Shown piece by piece: positions 7,813-16,287 of a stretch of 34,273 nucleotides of DNA (within the stretch, counting starts at the first letter, position 1; the number at the start of each line of letters is the position of its first letter). Position numbers and translations under genes: made by a program. This DNA is from Nosocomiicoccus massiliensis (lineage in GTDB: Bacteria; Bacillota; Bacilli; Staphylococcales; Salinicoccaceae): positions 1 to 34,273 of the forward strand of contig NZ_CAVG010000121.1 in the NCBI RefSeq assembly GCF_000438455.1, in the 5' to 3' direction. A model generated the notes under the pieces. It was not told the DNA's origin. It made no database searches and saw only the letters and a program-made list of their open reading frames with translations.

Positions 7813-8418
7813 CTAACTTCTGTCGTTTGAATAAATCGCGATTACTGGTTGATTCGTTTCAACCGTCGCAACGTCACTTGCAAATTCATTAGATACTGTT
7901 AACGTACTTCCAATAGACGTAGTGACTTCTCCATCATACTTAAATCCGTCTAATTTTAAAACTGTGTCGTTAAAAATTGGTATAAAAGAAATATATTGAT
8001 ACCCGAGATTTTCTAATTCACATCTACCTTCGACTTTAAATATAATATTTAAATCATTGATCAGCCTAACGTCGACATCTTTAAATTTCTCGTTTAAAAG
8101 TAGCTGAATATTCATTAACTCATGATCAATACGGTCACCTAATGCACCGTAGACGTCGATTTTTTTGTAACCTTTATCGACAAGATCAAATAACGCAAGC
8201 TCGCTATCCGTATAATCCTTTTCACTATTGACTGCATGTATTTCAAGTTTTGACTCAATGAAGTCTCGTTCTTTATCACTCACTGAATCGTAATCACCGT
8301 AACAAAATTTCGGTGTAATACCAAGTTTAAGTAATTGATACACCCCGCGGTCGACCCCGATATAATCTCCAGAAACTTCTGGTACGCTCACTTCTCTCAT
8401 CACTACGTTAGCCTTCAT
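7813..8418 (-). CDS. thiN: Thiamine pyrophosphokinase
   Basis: Cytoplasmic enzyme that transfers pyrophosphate from ATP to thiamine, giving the cofactor TPP. The 201-residue protein has the family motifs: GVDRGVYQLL near the start, YGDYDSV (the DFDS-type Mg/ATP site), DYTDSELALF, and YGALGDRIDHELMNI (substrate site with RxDH). The C-terminal half is a beta-rich TPK B1-binding domain. The ATG at 8418 follows AGAGGTTAATAT and lies 3 nt after the rpe stop. The order rsgA-rpe-thiN is conserved in Firmicutes. No TPP riboswitch is visible upstream. Confidence 0.93.
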   Translation of the reverse strand: MKANVVMREVSVPEVSGDYIGVDRGVYQLLKLGITPKFCYGDYDSVSDKERDFIESKLEIHAVNSEKDYTDSELALFDLVDKGYKKIDVYGALGDRIDHELMNIQLLLNEKFKDVDVRLINDLNIIFKVEGRCELENLGYQYISFIPIFNDTVLKLDGFKYDGEVTTSIGSTLTVSNEFASDVATVETNQPVIAIYSNDRS

Positions 8419-8421
8419 ATA

Positions 8422-9066
8422 TTAACCTCTAAGTTTATCAATCGTCTCTTTTGTATTATCCGCTTTAAATAAGTACGATCCACTTACGAGTAAATCTGCA
8501 CCCGCTTCACGGCACACGCGTGCGGTTTCATCGTTCACTCCACCGTCTACTTCAATTAAGTAGTCATAATTTTCTCTCGTACGAATAGAATCGAGTTCTG
8601 CAATCTTTTTAACTCCGGATTCGATAAACGACTGCCCACCAAATCCTGGATTCACTGTCATGACGAGAACGAAGTCTACGATGTCTAACAGATACTCAAC
8701 ATCTTTCACTGGCGTTTGTGGGTTTAAAACGATGCCTGCTTTCATGTTGTTATTTTGGATATGCGTGATTAAGCGATGTGCATGCGGTGTTGCTTCAATA
8801 TGAAACGATAAATATTCAACATCCATATCGCGAAACTCTTCGACGAACTGATCTGGATCTTCTGTCATTAAGTGAACGTCTAGGGGAATATTCGTTTTTT
8901 TACTAATCGCTTCACAAACAGGAATACCGTATGAAATATTCGGTACGAATTGTCCATCCATAATATCTAAATGGAAAATATCCGCACCCGCTGCTTCCAT
9001 TCTTTTCATTTCACTTTCTAAATTTAAAAAATCACTTGCAAGTAATGATGGTAATACTTTAACCAT
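8422..9066 (-). CDS. rpe: Ribulose-phosphate 3-epimerase
   Basis: Interconverts ribulose-5-phosphate and xylulose-5-phosphate in the pentose phosphate pathway. The 214-residue TIM barrel shows LPSLLASDFLNL, the metal and active-site segment FHLDIMDGQFVPNISYG, MTVNPGFGGQSF, and IEVDGGVN before the phosphate-binding loop. Its ATG overlaps the rsgA TAA by one base (TAATG), so the two are probably translationally coupled. Length and motifs are normal. Confidence 0.96.
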   Translation of the reverse strand: MVKVLPSLLASDFLNLESEMKRMEAAGADIFHLDIMDGQFVPNISYGIPVCEAISKKTNIPLDVHLMTEDPDQFVEEFRDMDVEYLSFHIEATPHAHRLITHIQNNNMKAGIVLNPQTPVKDVEYLLDIVDFVLVMTVNPGFGGQSFIESGVKKIAELDSIRTRENYDYLIEVDGGVNDETARVCREAGADLLVSGSYLFKADNTKETIDKLRG

Positions 9067-9929
9067 TAATATCTCTCCTTGTAATTCGTCATTTCTTCGT
9101 ATATTTGTAAGTAACTGTTGTAGCGACTTTCTTTAATATCTCCACATTTTACAGCTTCTTTTACTGCGCATTTCGGTTCGTTAATATGGACGCATCCTCT
9201 AAATTTACAGTCGTCTAAATAATCATTAAATTCTTTAAAACAAAAACGTAAATCCTCTTTGTCGATATGTGTAAAATCAATCGTAGAAAACCCTGGAGTG
9301 TCTGCGATTTGACCATTATTTTTATCGATCAGTTCAACGTGACGCGTCGTATGTTTTCCGCGATTTAACTTTTCACTAATTTCATTTGTTTCTAAGTTTA
9401 AATTTGGAAGTAACGTATTTAATAACGTACTTTTCCCGACACCCGTTTGTCCAGCGAGGACCGATAACTTATCCGGGAATATATCTTTTAAAGATTCGTT
9501 GACCGTGTCTTTTTCTGTAAAGTACACGTCATACATATGATATGTTTCTTTTATTTTTTTGATTAAATCTTCATCGTCATTTAAATCGTTTTTAGTAACG
9601 ATTAACACTGGATCAATATGATTTGATTCACTATATGCTAAAAATCGGTCTGTTAAATAAAAACTAAAGTCCGGATTTTTTATGCTCACTGTAATGAGTA
9701 GTTGGTCGACGTTAGCAACTTGCGGACGGACTAAACTATTTTTACGTGGATGAATATGAGTAATCGTTCCTTCTTTAACGTTGTCTGCTTCAAAATCGAC
9801 AATATCTCCAACTAACGGACTCTCTTTACGTTTACGGAAGATTCCACGTGCTCTTGTTTGATATACTGTGCCTTCACTTTTAACGTAATAAAAACCGGCA
9901 AGCGCTTTTACAATTTTACCTGTTTGCAT
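9066..9929 (-). CDS. rsgA: Ribosome small-subunit assembly GTPase RsgA
   Basis: Circularly permuted GTPase that helps late 30S maturation. The 287-residue protein has an N-terminal OB domain, the G4-like motif TKNDLN, Walker A AGQTGVGKST, the switch region NRGKHTTRHVEL, G3 DTPGF, and a C-terminal zinc site CKFRGCVHINEPKC. The ATG at 9929 (MQTGKIVKAL) is preferred to 9950 because TAGGAGGAATT precedes it and it matches the staphylococcal start MKTGRIVK. It begins a unit with rpe, thiN and DUF554, read from an extended -10 promoter. In Staphylococcus it normally directly follows prkC; here the P450 unit lies between them. Confidence 0.96.
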   Translation of the reverse strand: MQTGKIVKALAGFYYVKSEGTVYQTRARGIFRKRKESPLVGDIVDFEADNVKEGTITHIHPRKNSLVRPQVANVDQLLITVSIKNPDFSFYLTDRFLAYSESNHIDPVLIVTKNDLNDDEDLIKKIKETYHMYDVYFTEKDTVNESLKDIFPDKLSVLAGQTGVGKSTLLNTLLPNLNLETNEISEKLNRGKHTTRHVELIDKNNGQIADTPGFSTIDFTHIDKEDLRFCFKEFNDYLDDCKFRGCVHINEPKCAVKEAVKCGDIKESRYNSYLQIYEEMTNYKERY

Positions 9930-9958
9930 AATTCCTCCTAAAATTTTCATCTAAATAA

Positions 9959-9967
9959 ATTATAACA
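9959..9967 (-). promoter_or_regulatory. Extended -10 promoter of the rsgA unit
   Basis: TGTTATAAT on the minus strand is a perfect extended -10 (TGn TATAAT), 30 nt upstream of the rsgA start and just after the P450 terminator. No good -35 is visible, which is usual for extended -10 promoters. Confidence 0.6.
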
Positions 9968-9988
9968 AACGTTTATATTTAAGAAACA

Positions 9989-10023
9989 TAAAAAATCCCT
10001 CTAAACATTTTTGTTTAGAGGGA
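9989..10023 (-). terminator. Intrinsic terminator of the P450 gene
   Basis: TCCCTCTAAAC (9996-10006) pairs perfectly with 10013-10023 and is followed on the minus strand by a T run. It starts just after the P450 stop codon, so the gene is isolated from rsgA. Confidence 0.9.
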
Positions 10024-10029
10024 AATATA

Positions 10030-11298
10030 TTAGAAACGATCCACTTTTTCTCTAACGTTGTTAATGACCATACCACTGTTAATGTAACCAGGGATGCTGT
10101 TTAAGTCGATTGTTAAGTCTTGTTCTGGAACGTCCCAAGTGATTTCATTTGCGAAGTATTTCATAGTTTCTTCCATGATGATGATTGTGATCCACTCACC
10201 TGCACAACGGTGGTTTGTCCAGTAGTCTCCGCCACCTTGTGGAATCATATCAAATGGTGACCCGTCCCAGTCTTTAAAGCGCTCTGGGATGAATTTGTTT
10301 GGCTGATCCCATAACTCTTCACTGTGAAGTGTACCGTAAACGTCGATAACGAGACGTTGGTCTTTAGGAATCGTCACACCTTTATGTTCCACTTCTACTT
10401 TCGTTTTACCAGGTAAGAATGGAACGAATGGGTAGAATCTTCTTACTTCTTGAGCGAACATGTACGGATAATCTTCTACCGTGCTCATTTTACGAATCGC
10501 TTCTGGATTTTCGTAAAGTGCAAGTACACCGTACGATACGAAACGGTTGATTGCAATTAATGGACGGAACGTGTTCATGAGGTCGATACCTGCAAGACGT
10601 GAATCCATGTGGTTGCCTTCGTAGTCTCTCCAGTGTGCAAACTCATATAATGATGAGCCTTTTGGAGGATTAATTTCACCGTTACGTGTTTTAATGATTT
10701 GGTCTTCTAACCAGTCTTCAACACGTTTACGTGCATCTTTAGATGATTTGTATCCTTTAAATGCGTTACCGAGACCTTTAAATGAGTCGATCATGATGTC
10801 CATGTCTTCTGCAATTCTTTCGATTTCTTCTTCTGGTGCAGTTACTCCCGCCCAGCGCATACCGATACGCGTTAATAGAACGATAGATTCGTGGTAAACG
10901 TTAACGTCTCCCATCGCTTCCATACGCGCTGTGTTCGCTTTCCAGTAGTTACGTGTTAATTTACGTACGTACTCTAAGTTCCCTTCAGTCATTAATGACA
11001 TGAATAACGCTTTTCTGTCGATGTGTTGTTTACCAGTTGTCGTGTGAATCGCACCTTTACCGAATAAAGTGTTTACAACACGTCTTGGTAAACCACCTTC
11101 ACGTTCGATTTTGTCGTTATCGTAGAATAGCTCTGCGCCTTCTTTTCCACTTAAAACGACGTAGCTTTTACCACCAAGTGCACGTGTTTCAAACACTTCT
11201 GCACCTAGGCGTTCTCTTTGATTTGTCGTATAAAGGTACCCTTGTTTAAATACTCTTAACGTATTATCTAGACCTTTATCTCTTTTGATTTTTGCCAT
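10030..11298 (-). CDS. oleT: CYP152 peroxygenase, OleT-like fatty acid decarboxylase
   Basis: Heme-thiolate peroxygenase of the CYP152 family, which uses hydrogen peroxide to decarboxylate fatty acids to terminal alkenes and/or hydroxylate them at alpha or beta carbons. The 422-residue length equals Jeotgalicoccus OleT, and key residues fall at the same positions: Phe79 and His85 (TLFGKGAIH), Arg245-Pro246 (NTFRPLIAI, carboxylate anchor) and Cys365 (NHRCAGEW, heme ligand). His85 distinguishes OleT from the B. subtilis hydroxylase, which has Gln. The ATG at 11298 has GGAGG 9 nt upstream; the in-frame ATGs at 11307 and 11346 lack a usable SD. The gene has its own promoter and terminator between prkC and rsgA. 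Alkene production is inferred from residues; some His85 homologues mainly hydroxylate. Confidence 0.93.
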   Translation of the reverse strand: MAKIKRDKGLDNTLRVFKQGYLYTTNQRERLGAEVFETRALGGKSYVVLSGKEGAELFYDNDKIEREGGLPRRVVNTLFGKGAIHTTTGKQHIDRKALFMSLMTEGNLEYVRKLTRNYWKANTARMEAMGDVNVYHESIVLLTRIGMRWAGVTAPEEEIERIAEDMDIMIDSFKGLGNAFKGYKSSKDARKRVEDWLEDQIIKTRNGEINPPKGSSLYEFAHWRDYEGNHMDSRLAGIDLMNTFRPLIAINRFVSYGVLALYENPEAIRKMSTVEDYPYMFAQEVRRFYPFVPFLPGKTKVEVEHKGVTIPKDQRLVIDVYGTLHSEELWDQPNKFIPERFKDWDGSPFDMIPQGGGDYWTNHRCAGEWITIIIMEETMKYFANEITWDVPEQDLTIDLNSIPGYINSGMVINNVREKVDRF

Positions 11299-11332
11299 TA
11301 TTTTCATCCTCCAAATTGAAGTCTTCCTATTT

Positions 11333-11362
11333 ATTATAAATAACATTTTTGATAAACGCCAA
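11333..11362 (-). promoter_or_regulatory. Promoter of the P450 gene
   Basis: On the minus strand TTGGCG (11362-11357), an 18-bp spacer and a perfect TATAAT (11338-11333) lie between the prkC stop and the P450 start. No terminator after prkC is visible, so read-through from prkC is also possible. Confidence 0.65.
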
Positions 11363-11379
11363 TGTTTCAGTTAAATCAT

Positions 11380-13308
11380 TTAATCATTTTTGATTTTTTC
11401 CTCTAACACTTTTTTACCGTCGACTTCGATACGATAACCACCGGACTCACCTTCTTCTAGGACGAGGTTAATCGTGTATTGTGTGTCGTCATAAATCACA
11501 AACTCTTCCTCGACGTCATCGATGCTTCGTGTTTTATCTTCTAGATAGACTTTTACTTTTTTCGATTTTTCTTTTTTGTCTTTATCTTTAGAAGTATCGT
11601 CTCCAAATGGAATCGTCACTTTAAATTGATACTCTTTTGCTTCTTTTGGCGCTTTACCTTTAGACACTGTTAAATTAATTGGAGAGCCTGGTAAAAAAGC
11701 ACCGTAACTTGGATCTTGAGAGACAACGATACCTGCGTCGTATTCGTCACTATGGATTTCGTTCACGCTGTTTATTATAAATCCGTTGCCTTCGAGTACT
11801 TGCTTCGCTTCCTCGAACGGTCTCCCGACGAAGTTCTCTATTTCTATCGGTTCAGGACCTTGAGATACCGTTAACGTAATCGATTCTTCTTTTGGAATAA
11901 TTTTTGTACCTGGTTTTATCGATTGTTCGATAACTTTATCTTTATCGATTTCACTTGAATATTCCTCTTCGATATTCACAGAATTAAATCCGAGTTCTTC
12001 TAATTTCTTTTTAACGTCTTCGATTGATTTTTTCGTAAAGTCTTCCATTTCATACGGTGGTTCACCGTCAGACACGTTTAAGTCGATCGTGTCACCTTCT
12101 TTTAAGATGGCACCGGATTTTGGAGACGTGTTAATGACGTGATCTTTTTCAATCTTTTCGTTATGTTCACGTGTAATATCACCGATTACAAGGCCTGCTT
12201 CCTCGAATTTTTGAACTGCTTCGTCGACATGCATACCTTGAACGTCTTCGACAGTAACTTCTTTCGGTGTTGATTTTAAGAATAATGCCCCTAGCGCACT
12301 TCCGCCGATTAAAAGAAGTAATAAAATAACAAAAATCGGCCATATACGACGTTTCTTTTTTGTCTCTTCTTTTGGTGGCTCTGTCTGTTCTGGCTTTTTG
12401 TTCTTAGGTTTTACCGGAACTGGTGCAACAGGTGCAACTTTCACTTTGTGCGTATCGACTTTTTTAGGTTCATTATTCGCTTTATACGCATGTGTCATAT
12501 TTTTATAGTCGAGTAAGTCACGAATTACTTCTGACGCGTCACTATAACGGTCGTTCGGTTCCTTTTCGGTACACTTGTAGACGATGTTTTTAAGTCCTAG
12601 TGGTACCCCTTCACGCTTATCGTCTATATTTGGCATTGGTGACTGAATATGTTGAAGCGCAACGGATACTTGAGTTTCAGCTTGAAACGGTAATTCTCCC
12701 GTAATCATTTCGTATAACATGATCCCAAAGCTATAAAGGTCCGCACGTTCATCTGCATGCTTTCCTTTTGCTTGTTCTGGAGCAATGTACTGAACTGATC
12801 CCATCACTTGATTCGTTTCAGTAAGCCTAGTTTCAGATAAAGCTTTCGCGATACCAAAATCCGTAATTTCTAATTGACCATCTTCATCGATTAAAATATT
12901 TTGTGGTTTTATATCTCTATGGATAATTCCGCGGTTATGCGCGTGTTCGATACCACGAAGTGTCATAAGTGACAGTTCTACAATTTTGTCATACGGCAGT
13001 GGCTTATTTTCATCGATATATTGCTTTAAGTTCGGACCTTTAATATATTCCGTGACGAGCACGTGGTATTCACTCGTATCATCGACGTCTATTACTGTTA
13101 CGATGTTTGGGTGGTTTAATCGTGTTGTGTTTTGTACTTCACGCTGGAAGCGTTGCATCATCTTTTCTTTGTTATACGGATCTGATTTTATTAATTTTAC
13201 GACGACTTCACGGTCTAATATAATATCATCGGCCAAATAAACTGAACTCATCCCACCGCCTAAATATTTTTTGAGGCGATAACGATCTGAAATGATGTTT
13301 CCTTCCAT
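11380..13308 (-). CDS. prkC: Serine/threonine protein kinase PrkC/PknB with PASTA domains
   Basis: Membrane kinase that senses cell-wall fragments or lipid II and phosphorylates proteins of growth, division and wall metabolism. The 642-residue protein has a Hanks-type kinase domain (1-270) with GGGMSS loop, Lys38, HRDIKPQN (130-137) and DFG (150-152). A basic linker and a single membrane helix (about 322-344) follow, then three extracellular PASTA repeats (about 348-415, 416-485, 486-551) and a lysine/aspartate-rich C-terminal domain. It starts 2 nt after the stp stop, the usual kinase-phosphatase pair. No lesion is visible. Confidence 0.96.
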   Translation of the reverse strand: MEGNIISDRYRLKKYLGGGMSSVYLADDIILDREVVVKLIKSDPYNKEKMMQRFQREVQNTTRLNHPNIVTVIDVDDTSEYHVLVTEYIKGPNLKQYIDENKPLPYDKIVELSLMTLRGIEHAHNRGIIHRDIKPQNILIDEDGQLEITDFGIAKALSETRLTETNQVMGSVQYIAPEQAKGKHADERADLYSFGIMLYEMITGELPFQAETQVSVALQHIQSPMPNIDDKREGVPLGLKNIVYKCTEKEPNDRYSDASEVIRDLLDYKNMTHAYKANNEPKKVDTHKVKVAPVAPVPVKPKNKKPEQTEPPKEETKKKRRIWPIFVILLLLLIGGSALGALFLKSTPKEVTVEDVQGMHVDEAVQKFEEAGLVIGDITREHNEKIEKDHVINTSPKSGAILKEGDTIDLNVSDGEPPYEMEDFTKKSIEDVKKKLEELGFNSVNIEEEYSSEIDKDKVIEQSIKPGTKIIPKEESITLTVSQGPEPIEIENFVGRPFEEAKQVLEGNGFIINSVNEIHSDEYDAGIVVSQDPSYGAFLPGSPINLTVSKGKAPKEAKEYQFKVTIPFGDDTSKDKDKKEKSKKVKVYLEDKTRSIDDVEEEFVIYDDTQYTINLVLEEGESGGYRIEVDGKKVLEEKIKND

Positions 13309-13310
13309 TA

Positions 13311-14039
13311 CTATTCACCCGCCTTTAAGTCGACGACGATAACACTGATGTTATCTTTCGAGTCATTTTTTTCAGCTTTAGCTACAATTTCATCTGCTTT
13401 ACTTTCGTTTTCATACACAATTTTATGAATCGTTTCATCGTCCACGACATCTGTCACGCCGTCACTCGTTAGAACGATATAATCATACAGATGATTTTTT
13501 AAACGGAATAAATCTGGCTGAATGAGTCTTGTTGTACCAAGTGCTTTCGTTACGATATTTTTTTGAGGATGAGATTTTGCTTCTTCTTTTGTAATTTCAC
13601 CTGAACTGACGAGCATATTAACAAACGTATGATCGTTTGTGATTTGGCGTATTTCTAACTTTTTAAGTGCATACGCTCTAGAATCTCCGACGTTAAATAC
13701 GTAAATCATTTCATCTAAAAATGCTGCTAAAACGAGTGTCGTTCCCATATTTTTAGACTCCGTTTTTTCGTTTGAATAGTCATATAACTCGCGGTTCGTT
13801 TGAATAATTAAATCTCTTAAAAAATCTTTGCCGTCGTCGGGTTTAAAGTAGTTCGTCTCTTCGAACGCTTCTTTAATTTTAGAAGCGACAAATTTTGAAG
13901 CGACTTCACCATGCTCATGGCCACCCATACCGTCGGCAATTAACGCGATTTTTTGACCGGTTTTATTTTGAAATACGTAGGCCGTATCTTCGTTTAAATT
14001 ACGGTAACTCCCACAAATACTTTTCTCATAAAATTTCAT
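13311..14039 (-). CDS. stp: PP2C-family protein phosphatase (Stp1/PrpC)
   Basis: Metal-dependent Ser/Thr phosphatase that reverses PrkC phosphorylation. The 242-residue protein shows RNLNEDTAY (13-21), the metal motif ADGMGGHEHGEVAS (35-48), NVGDSRAY, LTSDGVTD and DNISVIVVDL at the end, all typical of bacterial PP2C. It lies 12 nt after rsmB and 2 nt before prkC. In Bacillus and Staphylococcus, rlmN lies between rsmB and this gene; here it is absent. Its ATG at 14039 follows GAGGGAGGACAGCT, a strong SD. Confidence 0.95.
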   Translation of the reverse strand: MKFYEKSICGSYRNLNEDTAYVFQNKTGQKIALIADGMGGHEHGEVASKFVASKIKEAFEETNYFKPDDGKDFLRDLIIQTNRELYDYSNEKTESKNMGTTLVLAAFLDEMIYVFNVGDSRAYALKKLEIRQITNDHTFVNMLVSSGEITKEEAKSHPQKNIVTKALGTTRLIQPDLFRLKNHLYDYIVLTSDGVTDVVDDETIHKIVYENESKADEIVAKAEKNDSKDNISVIVVDLKAGE

Positions 14040-14051
14040 AGCTGTCCTCCC

Positions 14052-15344
14052 TCACAGTTTCTTAAATTTAGCGATAAAGAAACCGTCTGTATTCAGTTCA
14101 TGGGGGAGAATTTGACGCATATTTCCTTTAAATTTAAACGGTGGAATTTCAAATTCGTCAAATTCTATATCCGTCGACTGTTTTTTAAACGTATATGCGA
14201 CGTTTTCATTTTCCATTTGATGCAGTGTGCATGTCGAATAAACGAGTGTACCGCCACGTTTTAAATACTGTTTGACGTGATTTAAAATCGACAGTTGAAT
14301 GTCAACAAGTGTGTCGATATCTTCTTCACGGACGTTGTACTTAATTTCAGGTTTACGTTTTAATACGCCGAGCCCTGAACACGGTGCATCTACAATTATT
14401 TTATCGTACATCGTATCATACTCGTCTTTAGTTGCATCTTTTAGCATCACATTTAAGTTCGTATGCTTTAAACGTTTGCTTTCATTTTTGATTAATGTCA
14501 GTTTATGTTCAAACACGTCCGAAAAATCTACGTGACCATTCATGTTTTCCAGTGCATGGAATCCTTTCCCACCAGGTGCACTACATGCATCGAGTACTAT
14601 ATCGTTTCCAGTTGGATCTAATGCATAATTGACACACATCGAACTCGCATCTTGAATACCAAATAATCCATCTTTATAGGCTTTCGTTTCTGTTAGACCT
14701 CCGCCATAAACGATGACTGCATTATCATGAATAGAGCTTTTTTTAGCAGTCACTCCTTCGTCTTGTAACTGTTTAATCAGTGCGTCACGCGTCGTTTGTT
14801 TCTTGTTTACGCGTACGTACATGTTTGGTCTTTCGAGTAGACTTTTTGCGATATTTTCAGTGTCTTCGACTGAATGATGTTTTAATAGATGATTTACGAT
14901 CCACTTCGGTAATGAATACTCAATCGATATCCTCGTCGCGTCGTTTTTAATATCGCTGATTTTTGGTTTTTCTTCACGTAAGAAACTACGTAAAATACCG
15001 TTAATTTGGCGTGAACTTTGTAGTCCCCCGCGCTCTTTTGCAATTTCAACCGCTTCATTGATCACTGCGTAACTCGGTATTTTATCGAGATATTCTAATT
15101 GATATAGACTGATGACGAGTAAATCGCGTTGCCAACGTTTTAATTTCGTTTGAATGAGTGGGCGTAAATAATATTCGAGCGTTAATTTCCTTGAAATCGA
15201 ACCGTACAGAATCTCTGTAAGTAACGCCCGGTCTTTTTGTGATAATTCGTTTTCTTCGATGATTCGATTTAAAACGATATTTGAATACCCACCGTCATGA
15301 ATGACGTTTGAATACGCATCGAGTGCTAATTCTCTTACTGTCAT
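14052..15344 (-). CDS. rsmB: 16S rRNA m5C967 methyltransferase RsmB (Sun)
   Basis: SAM-dependent methyltransferase for a cytosine of 16S rRNA (C967 in E. coli numbering). The 430-residue protein has an N-terminal NusB-like domain (about 1-140) and a C-terminal Rossmann methyltransferase domain with DACSAPGGKGFHAL (SAM site), VDAPCSGLGVLKRKPEI (PC catalytic region) and YSTCTLHQMENE (TC nucleophile). Its ATG overlaps the fmt stop in ATGA, so translation is coupled. Length and motifs are those of B. subtilis YloM. Confidence 0.95.
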   Translation of the reverse strand: MTVRELALDAYSNVIHDGGYSNIVLNRIIEENELSQKDRALLTEILYGSISRKLTLEYYLRPLIQTKLKRWQRDLLVISLYQLEYLDKIPSYAVINEAVEIAKERGGLQSSRQINGILRSFLREEKPKISDIKNDATRISIEYSLPKWIVNHLLKHHSVEDTENIAKSLLERPNMYVRVNKKQTTRDALIKQLQDEGVTAKKSSIHDNAVIVYGGGLTETKAYKDGLFGIQDASSMCVNYALDPTGNDIVLDACSAPGGKGFHALENMNGHVDFSDVFEHKLTLIKNESKRLKHTNLNVMLKDATKDEYDTMYDKIIVDAPCSGLGVLKRKPEIKYNVREEDIDTLVDIQLSILNHVKQYLKRGGTLVYSTCTLHQMENENVAYTFKKQSTDIEFDEFEIPPFKFKGNMRQILPHELNTDGFFIAKFKKL

Positions 15345-16279
15345 ACGTCTTCACCAAGCATATCACCAATTAAATGACTATTATTACGAATATATTGACC
15401 TGCGTTTATACGTTTACCACCTGCAGGTTGGACTTCTGTAATTTCTAAGTCAAAATCATTTGTCGCAACTAAAAATCCGTCTTTCGTTTCTTTTACAATC
15501 GTCCCTGGCTTTTCTGTTGACTGTTTTTCTGTCAGTTTCGATAAATATAACTTCAGTCGTTTACCATTTAAGAATGTATAACTCCCTGGGAACGGGTTTA
15601 AACCACGGATATGGTTAAACACTTCTCTAGACGGACGGTCGAACGTAACGAATTCATCTTCTTTTTCGATGTTTGGACTAAACGTTTTTAATGCGTCGTC
15701 TTGAGGTGTACGTGAATTTGTTTCGTTTAAAATATTTGGTAACTCTTTAATCAGTAATTCCGTACCGATTTTGCTTAAACGGTTGTGAAGCGTTCCGACT
15801 GTGTCACTATCTTCGATGACTGTTTCTTGCTGAGCGATAATGTCTCCCGCATCTAACGCTTTTGCCATATACATTAAAGTGACGCCAGTTTTTTCATCGC
15901 CTTCAATTATCGAACGGTGAATCGGTGCGCCCCCTCTATGTCTAGGCAAGAGTGACGCGTGAACGTTAATGCACCCAAGTTTTGGGATGTTTAACACGTC
16001 TTCACTTAATAACTGACCGTATGCGGCTGTAACAATAATATCTGGGTCGTATGATTTTATTTTTTCAATCGATGAAGTACTACCGATAGCCTCCGGTTGG
16101 AACACTTCTATGCCAAGCGCTGCCGCTTCTTTTGCGACTGCAGGAGGCGTTAAAATTTGTTTTCTGCCGACCTTTTTATCGGGCTGAGATACGACGAGAT
16201 CAACTTCGAACGTCTCGTGTAGCGCTCTTAAAATGGGAACAGAGAAATCTGGCGTTCCCATAAAAATTATATTTGCCAT
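15341..16279 (-). CDS. fmt: Methionyl-tRNA formyltransferase
   Basis: Formylates the initiator Met-tRNA with 10-formyl-tetrahydrofolate. The 312-residue protein starts MANIIFMGTPDFSVPIL, has the catalytic segment INVHASLLPRHRGGAPIHRS (Asn, His) and AKALDAGDI with the catalytic Asp, and a C-terminal OB domain. It follows priA by 8 nt. In Bacillus and many staphylococci a peptide deformylase gene (def) lies between priA and fmt. Here there is no room for it, so deformylase must be encoded elsewhere. Confidence 0.96.
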   Translation of the reverse strand: MANIIFMGTPDFSVPILRALHETFEVDLVVSQPDKKVGRKQILTPPAVAKEAAALGIEVFQPEAIGSTSSIEKIKSYDPDIIVTAAYGQLLSEDVLNIPKLGCINVHASLLPRHRGGAPIHRSIIEGDEKTGVTLMYMAKALDAGDIIAQQETVIEDSDTVGTLHNRLSKIGTELLIKELPNILNETNSRTPQDDALKTFSPNIEKEDEFVTFDRPSREVFNHIRGLNPFPGSYTFLNGKRLKLYLSKLTEKQSTEKPGTIVKETKDGFLVATNDFDLEITEVQPAGGKRINAGQYIRNNSHLIGDMLGEDV

Positions 16280-16287
16280 AGTTTCAC

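Noticed and set aside
7813-8500. TPP riboswitch before thiN
   Set aside because: No THI-box sequence is visible; thiN is 3 nt behind rpe in the same unit.
11299-11346. Longer N-terminus for the P450 (start at 11346)
   Set aside because: No SD, and the shorter form gives exactly the 422 residues and numbering of OleT.
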